The position numbers and the translations under genes were made by a program. The notes under the pieces were generated by a model. It was not told where the DNA came from, ran no database searches, and saw only the letters and a list, made by a program, of their open reading frames with translations. From a virus, in IMG/VR virus record IMGVR_UViG_3300009156_000085, positions 1 through 23,998 of that record: a DNA stretch of 23,998 bases; one strand, given 5' to 3'. Positions 15,342 to 21,661 of this stretch are shown piece by piece. How positions within the stretch are numbered: the stretch's first letter is position 1; each line of letters starts with the position of its first letter.

Positions 15342-16265
15342 TCAGTCTCCCATCAATTTGGAATAGTCTCTCGTATGTGGACTCCAAGGCTCCACTACTC
15401 TGTATTTCGTCTGCATCGTGAACTCGCGCGCTTCAGGTATCCTGGTGCAAATCTGTTGAAAGATGCAGCCTGAATACTTGTCACACGACGTGAAGTTGGG
15501 CGGCCAAACGTCGTTCTCAAGGTAGAAAGCGTAGACCTTGAGCCAGTAGGTCGCCCAATACTGCCATTCGTCGATTCGTCCTTGCGGATAGCTCATAACG
15601 ACTCTCTGGAAGCGCTCACCTGCCGAGAGAGTTTTCTGGAAGCCTATCCTGTTGACTATTAGTCTTGGAGAATTCAACGCCCAGCAGTAACCCATGAACT
15701 GATTGCTGAGGTCACTTGGAGACTCTCGCCTCGAAGCGGTCTTATGATCAACGATCACTCGACCCATCGGGCCGTCAGCTACCAGGTCAACTATCCCTTC
15801 GTATACAATCAACAGCTTGTCGTCTTCGTATAGTGTCCTGGAGTAGGACTGTTCGACCTCCAAAGGAATCCAACCGTCTCCAGCGAAATGAAATGCGTAT
15901 TCTCTGAACTGCTTGATGCACTCATTCCGATACTCAGGCTCCAGGTCCATGTCGAAGGACGCGAGCCGCCCGATCTCGCAGCAGGTGTCAACCAGTTGGA
16001 CATACGGCATCCCAATGAACTGAGCATACGGATGTGGTCTAGTAGCTCCGTCCTCATCTGTGACGACCAAATGATGCGGCTTCGGATCTTTGATCCGTCC
16101 GTAGTAATACGGATGGAGCATCCGGTGCATCAAATCGCCCTTCTCAAGAGCCTCAGCTTTCTTATGAGGTCTCAAGTTCAATTTGAACTCCAGATTCGTC
16201 TTCCTGCCACACGACATTACCGTGTTCAGGATCTGCGAATCTGCAACGATTGTCTCTTTACCCAT
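15342..16265 (-). CDS. Cas4/RecB-type PD-(D/E)XK nuclease with Fe-S cysteines
   Basis: A 307-aa protein. The nuclease core has H47 (GDLMHRML), E137/E139, D160 in YEGIVDLV, the D-x-K pair D173/K175 in IVDHKT and a QxxxY-like NQFMGYCWAL motif (Q189, Y193). C19 (MSCGRKTN) together with C261, C267 and C273 (spaced C-x5-C-x5-C) matches the four-cysteine [4Fe-4S] arrangement of Cas4 and AddB-like exonucleases. Such proteins resect dsDNA ends; in phages they work with Sak-type annealing proteins and SSB, both found downstream here. There is no CRISPR array nearby, so a Cas role is not implied. It overlaps the upstream gene by 8 bp. Confidence 0.8.
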   Translation of the reverse strand: MGKETIVADSQILNTVMSCGRKTNLEFKLNLRPHKKAEALEKGDLMHRMLHPYYYGRIKDPKPHHLVVTDEDGATRPHPYAQFIGMPYVQLVDTCCEIGRLASFDMDLEPEYRNECIKQFREYAFHFAGDGWIPLEVEQSYSRTLYEDDKLLIVYEGIVDLVADGPMGRVIVDHKTASRRESPSDLSNQFMGYCWALNSPRLIVNRIGFQKTLSAGERFQRVVMSYPQGRIDEWQYWATYWLKVYAFYLENDVWPPNFTSCDKYSGCIFQQICTRIPEAREFTMQTKYRVVEPWSPHTRDYSKLMGD

Positions 16266-16566
16266 GTATTTTGTCTACCAGATTTACCCAGTGGTCCAAC
16301 GTGATGATATGCACTCCCAGTCGTTGGAGTTGGTCTGATCCTCTCTTGTTATAGCTTTCAATTAATAAGTCGTTCTCTGTGTATCCCAACGTGTCGATAT
16401 CGAGCGCCCAACGAACGAAGTCAGTTGCGGCTTCGAGATTCGGAAACTCACAGAATCCCATCTCTGGAGAATCAGCAGCAGGGTGATAGCACATTGCTAT
16501 CCCCTGCTCTGTCATCTGAACGCCCTGAAAGACACCGTATCGTCGGTGCCGCACCTGATAGGTCAT
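16258..16566 (-). CDS. Hypothetical protein, 102 aa
   Basis: The start ATG 16566 overlaps the stop of the upstream RHH-like gene (ATGA). The longer in-frame start at 16620 would sit inside that gene. The protein has an N-terminal beta segment (TYQVRHRRYGVFQGV), FPNLEAATDFVRWALDID (a helix after a turn) and a C-terminal hydrophobic helix (HIITLDHWVNLVDKI). Cys residues are isolated. No family was recognised. It is coupled to the nuclease gene by an 8-bp overlap. Confidence 0.5.
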   Translation of the reverse strand: MTYQVRHRRYGVFQGVQMTEQGIAMCYHPAADSPEMGFCEFPNLEAATDFVRWALDIDTLGYTENDLLIESYNKRGSDQLQRLGVHIITLDHWVNLVDKIHG

Positions 16567-16784
16567 TTCACTCGACGAATCTTCGGGACTTCGTATCCCG
16601 CCTGGTCCTTGATGTGGCACGCGTCAGCCAGCATCACGGCAACGACCCACGACTTCGAGACACCACAGAACTGCGCGATGCGGTTCAACTCGATGTCCGT
16701 CTGGTGCATGACGTAGGGCGACAGTTTAGCCCTTCCGCCCCGCACGTATGGTTGTCTCTTTGGTCTCTTGACCTTCTTGGTCAT
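16563..16784 (-). CDS. Basic RHH/HTH-like small DNA-binding protein, 73 aa
   Basis: A basic N-terminus (TKKVKRPKRQPYVRGGR) precedes LSPYVMHQTDIELNRIAQFC and GVSKSWVVAVMLADACHI, which reads as strand-helix-turn-helix like a ribbon-helix-helix (Arc/MetJ) or small HTH regulator. The start at 16784 overlaps the upstream gene by 59 bp; a GTG near 16743 is an alternative. Could act as a phage transcription regulator, but the target is unknown. Confidence 0.5.
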   Translation of the reverse strand: MTKKVKRPKRQPYVRGGRAKLSPYVMHQTDIELNRIAQFCGVSKSWVVAVMLADACHIKDQAGYEVPKIRRVK

Positions 16785-17019
16785 CTAAGTATCTCTCTTT
16801 CGTGAGGTCGATGCCGTCAGGAACCATCATGATAACTGACACTTCGTGACCTGTCTTAGTCTCGTATTTATCACTCCCCGTCTTTTTCCAGTCCCTCGGC
16901 TGAGCGTAACTGCTCAGGTAATCTACCGCGTTCTGGTAGAACTGGAATACTGCTGTCCTGACCACCTTGCCTTTCTGATCTCGAATAGAAAGTAGCCCAA
17001 TCGGACTGTAGTGTGCCAT
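16726..17019 (-). CDS. Hypothetical protein, 97 aa
   Basis: The best start is ATG 17019 (MAHYSPIGLLSIRDQ); the open frame runs up to 17073 but that extra part is Ser/Arg-rich and not protein-like. Residues 5-35 alternate strands and a helix (VVRTAVFQFYQNAVDYLSSY), then come charged segments and VSVIMMVPDG. The C-terminus is highly polar (DDQEGQETKETT). No family recognised. The ribosome site is poor (GGAG 11 bases away), and about 108 bases upstream are in another reading frame, so the N-terminus is uncertain; see the neighbouring out-of-frame segment. Confidence 0.5.
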   Translation of the reverse strand: MAHYSPIGLLSIRDQKGKVVRTAVFQFYQNAVDYLSSYAQPRDWKKTGSDKYETKTGHEVSVIMMVPDGIDLTKERYLDDQEGQETKETTIRAGRKG

Positions 17020-17125
17020 GCGCTCTGCTCCATGTCTGCAACTTCTTGATGACGGACATAACACCGGACTCATGCTCGTAAGAGATGAATCCGACGTTAT
17101 AGAAGTGCTGGAGAAGCGCAGTCAC
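16871..17125 (-). CDS. Out-of-frame protein-like segment overlapping next gene (possible gene or frameshift)
   Basis: Between the stop at 17127 and the ATG at 17019 only one minus frame reads like protein: TALLQHFYNVGFISYEHESG and VMSVIKKLQTWSRAHGT. A GTG at 17125, one base after the upstream stop, could start it; the frame is also open upstream to 17248. It continues to a stop at 16871, overlapping the next gene by 149 bp, and its last ~35 residues look unlike a natural protein. Either it is a separate gene with a long overlap, or it is the true N-terminal part of the downstream gene, joined by a frameshift near 17010-17030 (programmed or a base error). Confidence 0.35.
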   Translation of the reverse strand: MTALLQHFYNVGFISYEHESGVMSVIKKLQTWSRAHGTLQSDWATFYSRSERQGGQDSSIPVLPERGRLPEQLRSAEGLEKDGE

Positions 17126-17126
17126 T

Positions 17127-17474
17127 TCATTGTTCGTCAGGTCGCACGTAAGGCTCGTCGTCACAGGGGATGGCGGCGAGCGTCTTTTTGTAGTCTTCGA
17201 GGACTTCTCTAAGCGTAATGATGTATTTGGCGTGTCTCGTCTGGGCATTCACACCCCCAAACAATGTCCTGATATCGAACTCGATACCGTTAATCTTCGC
17301 CAGGATCTGAGCGCGCACGTCGTTGTTCGTCAAGGGGCGCACAACTGGCTCGACGAAGTCGTGGTGCTGCTTGTCGCAGTGTCCCTTCGATTCAGGACAG
17401 TGATCCATCCGACGGCACTTGCAGCGTTCGCACTTGTCAGTTGGCAAACCCGCAATTGTTGCAGATTGTCTCAT
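17127..17474 (-). CDS. Cys/His-cluster protein, 115 aa
   Basis: The N-terminal 40 residues hold a dense metal-binding cluster (KCERCKCRRMDHCPESKGHC, then DKQHHDF) with five Cys and three His. The rest is helical and basic: NNDVRAQILAKINGIEFDIR and ITLREVLEDYKKTLAAI. The ATG start at 17474 overlaps the upstream gene by 38 bp; a TTG just after that gene's stop is a possible alternative. Unknown family; zinc finger plus helix suggests nucleic-acid binding. Confidence 0.55.
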   Translation of the reverse strand: MRQSATIAGLPTDKCERCKCRRMDHCPESKGHCDKQHHDFVEPVVRPLTNNDVRAQILAKINGIEFDIRTLFGGVNAQTRHAKYIITLREVLEDYKKTLAAIPCDDEPYVRPDEQ

Positions 17475-17892
17475 TCCATCTACTCCCGCACTCTGGACAG
17501 TTATTCTGCCCAGTGCGCTGCGTCAGCAGTCGTTTTGGCTGCGTGACGATCTTATTCATCTCTCGCTGTCTTGCCGCTGCGTGGATCTCCCCGAACACTT
17601 TGTAGTGGTCATTCGGAGTTGCTCGGAGCGCCCACTGGATCTCCTGCTCTGTGAATCGCTTGCTGTCCCTGAGGTATTTCTCATACCACCAGTTTCTTGG
17701 CAGTCGCTGAGCATTGTGGATGTGATTGCAGCATATCTGTCCACGAATGCCCATGCCCAGGTCTGGCTTGTCTGTAAAGAACACCCCTGGTGGATAGACG
17801 ACGGTCTTAAGACTCGCCGTTGCGCGGCAATCCGCACAGCAGGGAGTCTTAAGACCAGGAAGATCACTGCACTCTAGGACCATGAACTCCAT
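17437..17892 (-). CDS. Double zinc-site protein, 151 aa
   Basis: Start ATG 17892 or the inner ATG 17883 (MVLECSD). The N-terminal part has PCCADC (18-22) and, later, ICCNHIHN (54-59), which could form one metal site. The middle is helical with an RLPRNWWYEKYLRD segment and ATPNDHYKVFGEIHAAARQR. The C-terminus is a zinc ribbon, CPECGSRW and CNNCGF (C132/C135 and C144/C147). Such two-site proteins often act as nucleic-acid-binding or HNH-like relatives, but no HNH catalytic triad is evident. Two 13-bp inverted copies of a palindromic sequence flank the N-terminal Cys cluster. It overlaps both neighbours. Confidence 0.6.
   Translation of the reverse strand: MEFMVLECSDLPGLKTPCCADCRATASLKTVVYPPGVFFTDKPDLGMGIRGQICCNHIHNAQRLPRNWWYEKYLRDSKRFTEQEIQWALRATPNDHYKVFGEIHAAARQREMNKIVTQPKRLLTQRTGQNNCPECGSRWNETICNNCGFAN
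17803..17856. repeat. Paired palindromes GTCTTAAGAC within the zinc-protein gene
   Basis: GGTCTTAAGACTC (17803-17815) and its exact reverse complement GAGTCTTAAGACC (17844-17856). Each contains the 10-bp palindrome GTCTTAAGAC; centres are 41 bp apart, close to four helical turns. Both encode Leu-Lys-Thr, so coding constraint explains part but not all of the identity. Confidence 0.75.
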
Positions 17893-18154
17893 TTTCCGTC
17901 ATCAGCTGCCAATCAGCAGGGGTCAGACCTGTCTGAATGAACTCGCGCTCGTCGGTAGTCAGGAAGTGGAACGCGTCTTGAATGTAATAGCCGCGCACGA
18001 TCCAATTATACCACGCCTGAGCAAGCTGTCGAATCTCGGCGTTGACCAGCATCTGCCGGTCGCCCAGGCGGATTGAGGTCTGGGGCCGCGCCCCAAAGAC
18101 CTCGACCAGCTTGAACGCCTGACCTCCACGGTTCACACGATTTAATGCTAACAT
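17864..18154 (-). CDS. Hypothetical protein with TTDERExxxxGLTPADW motif, 96 aa
   Basis: AAGGAG lies six bases before the ATG, the clearest ribosome site in this stretch. A beta-rich N-terminus (FKLVEVFGARPQTSIRLGD) is followed by helices EIRQLAQAWYNWIVRGYYIQ and FLTTDEREFIQTGLTPADWQLM. The last motif is a recurrent signature in small phage proteins of unknown function. First gene after the SNF2 helicase, ten bases downstream of its stop; it overlaps the next gene by 29 bp. Confidence 0.55.
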   Translation of the reverse strand: MLALNRVNRGGQAFKLVEVFGARPQTSIRLGDRQMLVNAEIRQLAQAWYNWIVRGYYIQDAFHFLTTDEREFIQTGLTPADWQLMTENGVHGPRVQ

Positions 18155-18163
18155 TCTCGCTCC

Positions 18164-19822
18164 TTATTGAAGCTTCCATCTCTTCATGCCCTTGGTGACC
18201 AGAATCTCGGCCAACTCCTTCATCAGCCCTTGCTCGTTGTAGTCGGTTTCCGAACGCTTGCCGTCGTAGGCCTCGTGGACGATCTGGCGCTTGCTCTCAA
18301 CCAGGTCGGCCAGGTATTCGTCGATGGTGCCCAAGGCAACCTGGTAGACCGCGTTGATGATCGCCGCCTCTGAACCGATGCGCTTGAACCTCGCTTCCGC
18401 CTGCTCCTCGTTCGCAGGGTTCCACTGGCGCTCCATGATGATGCAGTCACTACAGAACTGAAGATTCAGACCCTCACCGGACGCCAGGGTCGAAGCAATC
18501 ATGACCCGGCACTTGGGGTCGTCCTTGAACTGCATGACCACAGCGTGCCGATCTTCCGGGCTGAGGTCGCTGGTGAGCGCGATCGGCTGCTCCAGGCCCA
18601 TCGCCTGACAAACCGTGGCGAGCAGGCTCTCGACCTGCGTGTGAACGTCGTCGTGGTGCCTGAAGATCACGATCTTGCGATCGGTGTCGGTCAGGAAGTC
18701 CGTAACGTAATCGACAACAGGCTCAACCTTTGCCAGGCCCGTCAGCTTCCGCATTCTCGTCATGTATTCGAGAATGCCGCCTGACCCGAACATCGCCATC
18801 TCGCCGCCGTTATACTTCTCAGCGAACTTCTCCATAAGTTCACCGTAGGCTTGCTCAACAGCAGGCCCAAGCTCGGCGTAGCGATACTGACGATTCATCT
18901 TCGGCAGGTCAGGCATTACTTCGTCCTGCGTGCGGCGGATGATGAAATCCTTGGTGCGCTCCTTGAACCACTCAGGGTCTTTCAGACCGCCCGCCTTCGT
19001 GCCCCAACCGTTGTCATAGGTGTTGACGTAGTTCATCTGGAACTGACGATGGTTCGGGAAGCGCTCGGGCTTGAGAATATTCAGAATCGTGAAGTATTCG
19101 TCAGCGTTGTTCTTGATCGGCGTTCCCGAAAGCCCAATGACGTGCGGCACGCCCTTCGTCAGGCGGCGCACCATAGCCGTGCGCTGCGCCGTCGGGTTCT
19201 TGATGTTCTGCGTCTCGTCAATGATCACGGTCTCGAAGCGGTCCTTCATGAACGCCTCGTCGTGAATCCACTCACAGCGACGCAGCATGTCGAAGGAAAC
19301 GATGACGATGTTGAACCCGAACTCCGTGAGAGGCTTTTGGTTCTTGTTCTCGATGATCTGGTTCATGCCCAGCTTCTCGCCCAGGAACCGATACGCCTCG
19401 TGCGACCACTGATACTTGAGCGTGGACTTCGTGACGACCAGAGCCTTCGACTTCGGCTTTTTGTTGAAAAGCCACCAGAGGAAAGCCAGGGCTTGCACCG
19501 TCTTGCCAAGACCCATCTCGTCGGCAATCAAGCACCGACCGTTCGCCTCGATTGCGAAAGACGCGCCCTCTTTCTGGAAGTTGTAAAGCTGACGCCCGTC
19601 GATCGATTTGAACTTGAGCCAACCCGTGTCGTCGGCCTCGACGACTTCGAGCGCGTCGATGAGGCTGGAATGCCCGCAATCGAACGTCACCGACCAGTAG
19701 TTGCCGAAGCGATAACGGCTCTTCTCCGTTACCTTCTTCTGGCAGTATTCGCACTCGAAGCGAAGCTGCGATTGACCTTTACTAACGACAACAGCCATAT
19801 GAGTCTTAGTCTGCTTTCTCAC
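18164..19822 (-). CDS. SNF2-family DNA helicase / translocase
   Basis: A 552-aa protein with GTG at 19822 or ATG at 19798 as start; neither has a strong ribosome site. An N-terminal zinc knuckle (C24/C27 and C49/H51) precedes the helicase. Motif I DEMGLGKT (101-108), motif II DETQ (202-205, instead of DEAH), motif III SGTP (232-235), motif V GEGLNLQ (449-455) and motif VI QAEARFKRIG (474-483) are all present, so both RecA-like lobes are intact. SNF2 proteins hydrolyse ATP to translocate on dsDNA; in phages they occur near replication and recombination genes. Composition is more GC-rich than the left-arm genes. A long plus-strand frame (18851-19858) is an antisense shadow. Confidence 0.9.
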   Translation of the reverse strand: MRKQTKTHMAVVVSKGQSQLRFECEYCQKKVTEKSRYRFGNYWSVTFDCGHSSLIDALEVVEADDTGWLKFKSIDGRQLYNFQKEGASFAIEANGRCLIADEMGLGKTVQALAFLWWLFNKKPKSKALVVTKSTLKYQWSHEAYRFLGEKLGMNQIIENKNQKPLTEFGFNIVIVSFDMLRRCEWIHDEAFMKDRFETVIIDETQNIKNPTAQRTAMVRRLTKGVPHVIGLSGTPIKNNADEYFTILNILKPERFPNHRQFQMNYVNTYDNGWGTKAGGLKDPEWFKERTKDFIIRRTQDEVMPDLPKMNRQYRYAELGPAVEQAYGELMEKFAEKYNGGEMAMFGSGGILEYMTRMRKLTGLAKVEPVVDYVTDFLTDTDRKIVIFRHHDDVHTQVESLLATVCQAMGLEQPIALTSDLSPEDRHAVVMQFKDDPKCRVMIASTLASGEGLNLQFCSDCIIMERQWNPANEEQAEARFKRIGSEAAIINAVYQVALGTIDEYLADLVESKRQIVHEAYDGKRSETDYNEQGLMKELAEILVTKGMKRWKLQ

Positions 19823-19869
19823 GCCATCTTTAACGTCGTGCGTGCCGACGTAGCGTAAGCCGCTAGGAC

Positions 19870-19885
19870 CGGGTCCGAAGACCCG
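19870..19885 (-). terminator. C(UUCG)G tetraloop hairpin after the 62-aa gene
   Basis: On the minus strand CGGGTC-TTCG-GACCCG, a six-bp stem closed by the extra-stable UUCG loop, 11 bases after the stop at 19897 and 48 bases before the SNF2 start. No U tract follows; probably an attenuator or RNA-stability element rather than a full terminator. Confidence 0.4.
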
Positions 19886-19896
19886 CTCCTCGTGGT

Positions 19897-20085
19897 TTAC
19901 TTCTCCTTGCGAATCTCTGTGAGTGCGAACATGATAGCGGCCTCGTGCGTCTCGAACGTCTTAGCGAACGTCCCCTTGATCAGCGTGGGCCGCACACTCC
20001 GGTTGTCCACGACCCAACCGTGCTCTTTGATCTGAGCGTATAGATTCTCTAGCACTGTTTTCCTCTGAGCTTCAGTTACCGACAT
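19897..20085 (-). CDS. Small hypothetical protein, 62 aa
   Basis: First gene downstream of the promoter at 20112-20139, with a predicted leader of only about 20 bases. The leader starts with GGGAGG, 14 bases before the ATG, so the ribosome site is unusual. The protein begins with a helix (TEAQRKTVLENLYAQIKEHGW), then VRPTLIKGTFAKTFETHEAAI and a C-terminal helix. No family recognised. Being the first product of a strong, operator-bearing promoter, it may be an early regulatory or host-takeover protein; this is inference. Confidence 0.6.
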   Translation of the reverse strand: MSVTEAQRKTVLENLYAQIKEHGWVVDNRSVRPTLIKGTFAKTFETHEAAIMFALTEIRKEK

Positions 20086-20111
20086 GGTTTTAGGCGGCGC
20101 CTCCCAAGGGC

Positions 20112-20139
20112 ATTATAGCAGGCCCGAACTCGAAGTCAA
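20112..20139 (-). promoter_or_regulatory. Sigma70-type promoter with extended -10
   Basis: On the minus strand the -35 is TTGACT (20139-20134), the spacer is 16 bases and the -10 is TATAAT (20117-20112), preceded by TGC (extended -10). It drives the 62-aa gene and probably the SNF2 helicase. The first operator palindrome abuts the -35 box. Confidence 0.75.
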
Positions 20140-20174
20140 TATGTAAGTCTTACATACCCCATGTAAGAATTACA
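20140..20174. promoter_or_regulatory. Two TGTA-N5-TACA operator palindromes upstream of promoter
   Basis: Site 1 is a perfect 17-bp palindrome TATGTAAG-T-CTTACATA (20140-20156). Site 2, TGTAAGAATTACA (20162-20174), is a near-perfect copy. Centres are 20 bp apart, about two helical turns, and lie near -43 and -63 relative to the predicted start. Placement fits activator binding or a repressor pair; the cognate regulator is unknown, with the window's RHH-like proteins as candidates. Confidence 0.65.
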
Positions 20175-20208
20175 CAGTAGCCCGTCTAGCCGTTCAGTCG
20201 GTGAACAG

Positions 20209-20304
20209 CTAGTCCTGACCCCGGGACTTGCCGATAAAGTATCCCCAGATGAAACCGAGCACCAGGAACCCGACTGCCGTGAGGAAGGACTCGATTGTCC
20301 ACAT
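20209..20304 (-). CDS. 31-aa single-pass membrane protein
   Basis: The ATG at 20304 overlaps the TAA of the upstream gene as TAATG, which decides the start. Residues 6-25 (SFLTAVGFLVLGFIWGYFIG) are one hydrophobic helix, followed by a basic tail KSRGQD, as in small type I/III membrane proteins oriented with the tail in the cytoplasm. Too short for family assignment; possible lysis accessory or membrane-anchor protein. Last gene of its coupled trio; the operator/promoter region follows. Confidence 0.6.
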   Translation of the reverse strand: MWTIESFLTAVGFLVLGFIWGYFIGKSRGQD

Positions 20305-20474
20305 TACTCGCCGTCCTCCTCAACTGAGGTGAGCATCACGACCTCGTTCTCCATCTCGCTCTCGTGCTGCTCGTGGTAGCGCTGAATCTCTTCAATCGCG
20401 TCCTCCTTGGTAGGAGCCGAGATACGCATCAGACGCTTCTGAACCACGACGTATTCGATGATGAAGTCAGCCAT
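20304..20474 (-). CDS. Small hypothetical protein, 56 aa
   Basis: Coupled by TAATG overlaps to both neighbours. Sequence starts with beta-like ADFIIEYVVVQKRLMRISAP, then an acidic helix TKEDAIEEIQRYHEQHESEM and an acidic tail. The strand-then-helix pattern with APTKEDAIEE resembles small DpnD/PcfM-like phage proteins, but this is only a resemblance. Function unknown. Confidence 0.6.
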   Translation of the reverse strand: MADFIIEYVVVQKRLMRISAPTKEDAIEEIQRYHEQHESEMENEVVMLTSVEEDGE

Positions 20475-20782
20475 TAGACCCACACCTTTCGACCACCGTG
20501 CGCGGCGATGTATTCCTCGACCAGAGCGACCGGAACGTAGCTGAACACATCCGAGTTAACGCCGTCGACCCCGTCAGCGAACTCCTCCCAGCTCTCGGGC
20601 GGTGGGACTGAGGGAAAGCCGACCTCGACGTGAGTCCAGGGACCCTCGTCGTTCCTGGGCGTGCAGTAGAGGCTGGAGCCGACCTGCACCGACAGCTTCG
20701 TGCCATCCGCGCACACAATCGGCTTGCGCGGCTCCGAAGCTGTAATCTCACGACCACCACACCTCAAACACATTCTCATCAT
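20474..20782 (-). CDS. Putative zinc-knuckle hypothetical protein, 102 aa
   Basis: AAGGAG lies six bases before the first of two adjacent ATGs (20782 and 20779). CLRCGGREI (CxxC) at the N-terminus and two more Cys (about residues 24 and 40) could complete a zinc site. The rest is acidic and Pro-rich, ending in a helix (VPVALVEEYIAAHGG). No family recognised. It opens a coupled trio with the 56-aa and 31-aa genes. Confidence 0.55.
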   Translation of the reverse strand: MMRMCLRCGGREITASEPRKPIVCADGTKLSVQVGSSLYCTPRNDEGPWTHVEVGFPSVPPPESWEEFADGVDGVNSDVFSYVPVALVEEYIAAHGGRKVWV

Positions 20783-20803
20783 CTCATTCTCCTTAGAAGT
20801 ATG

Positions 20804-20821
20804 GGGGGACCGAAGTCCCCC
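20804..20821 (-). terminator. C(UUCG)G tetraloop hairpin after the ParB-like gene
   Basis: GGGGGAC-TTCG-GTCCCCC on the minus strand, a 7-bp stem with UUCG loop, ten bases after the stop at 20831. No U run follows. It separates two groups of genes that are otherwise tightly coupled, so partial termination or RNA protection is likely. Confidence 0.45.
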
Positions 20822-20830
20822 TACTTTACG

Positions 20831-21067
20831 TTACTCGTAGCGCTTGGTCTCGACGATGAGCAGCGTGGGCCATCCCAATTCGCGCGCCGCGTAAACGATC
20901 TCATTTCCCCACGGATCGTCGTGCCACACGACGTAGTGCTCACCGACCTTGTGAACCTGGAGCGGCTCGATCTGGCCCTGGCGCTCGAGAGTCACCTTCA
21001 TCTTCCTCACCGCGTATGGTGAGGAAGAATCGCTGAGCGGAATCACCTGGTTGATCGGAACGACCAT
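20831..21067 (-). CDS. Small ParB/Srx-like domain protein, 78 aa
   Basis: VPINQVIPLSDSSSPYAVRK, a helix, then QIEPLQVHKVGEHYVVW and an EIVYAARELGWPTLLIVE ending match the minimal ParB N-terminal (Srx-like) fold: L..PYA......L...GQIEPL.V......Y.V......YAA..LGW..L.V. The GxRR box is replaced by DPWGNEIVYAA, so CTP binding is doubtful. The start overlaps the preceding stop (TAATG). Could assist partition or bind the nearby repeat arrays, but no direct evidence. Confidence 0.65.
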   Translation of the reverse strand: MVVPINQVIPLSDSSSPYAVRKMKVTLERQGQIEPLQVHKVGEHYVVWHDDPWGNEIVYAARELGWPTLLIVETKRYE

Positions 21068-21645
21068 TACTTCTTCCCCCGCAGTGACTCAATGATCTTC
21101 ACGGCCTGCTCGCGCGTCTTACCAGTGCGCGTGAGCTTCTCGACCAAGTTCTCGAACGCCTTGTCGCCAGCGTCACCGACGATCACTTCCTTCGGGGCGC
21201 TCTTGGGCTTGACCTTCAGCGTTCCGTCGGAGTTGAGCGCGGGGCGCGCCTTAGCCCGGTATTGCTTGTCTGCAATGCGGAGCTTCTCGCGTTCCTCAGC
21301 GGAAAGATCGCGCGCCCACTGCTCGTCGACGTCCATCGCCGCCTGGACCTGCGTGTTGAGAACCTTGACCATATCTTCAAGATCGGCGATGTGCTCCTTG
21401 AGTTGCGAGTGCGTCATCTCGCTCGTGAGCAGCCCGTTCACCTTGTCGATGTAGGCGCGCTTCAGGCGCTCGTTGATCGGGCTGGTCGAAGGCTCAACCT
21501 CGATCTCCTTGGTCTCCTTGGTCTCCTGAAGCGTCATGACCTCTTTCGCGTAGCAGGTCTGGCAGAGGTGCAACTTTCCGATCGTCGCGAGCACTTCGAC
21601 GTTCTCGCAGGAATCACACACGGCCTTTTGTTTCTCGTTAGCCAT
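21067..21645 (-). CDS. Zinc-knuckle plus coiled-coil protein, 192 aa
   Basis: Residues 10-31 hold CDSC and CQTC, a compact treble-clef-like zinc site. A Glu/Thr-rich linker (QETKETKEIEVEPSTSP) follows, then a long coiled-coil helix (about 58-105). The C-terminal basic part contains a Lys/Pro segment and a final helix FENLVEKLTRTGKTREQAVKI. AGGAGA lies upstream of the ATG at a suitable distance. No family recognised; a scaffold or nucleic-acid-binding role is plausible. Confidence 0.6.
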   Translation of the reverse strand: MANEKQKAVCDSCENVEVLATIGKLHLCQTCYAKEVMTLQETKETKEIEVEPSTSPINERLKRAYIDKVNGLLTSEMTHSQLKEHIADLEDMVKVLNTQVQAAMDVDEQWARDLSAEEREKLRIADKQYRAKARPALNSDGTLKVKPKSAPKEVIVGDAGDKAFENLVEKLTRTGKTREQAVKIIESLRGKK

Positions 21646-21661
21646 TTGAATCTCCTATCCC

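Noticed and set aside
18851-19858. 335-codon open frame on the plus strand opposite the SNF2 helicase
   Set aside because: It lies fully antisense to a gene with all SNF2 motifs; it is Leu/Arg/Val-rich as expected for the reverse frame of a GC-rich gene and has no motifs of its own.
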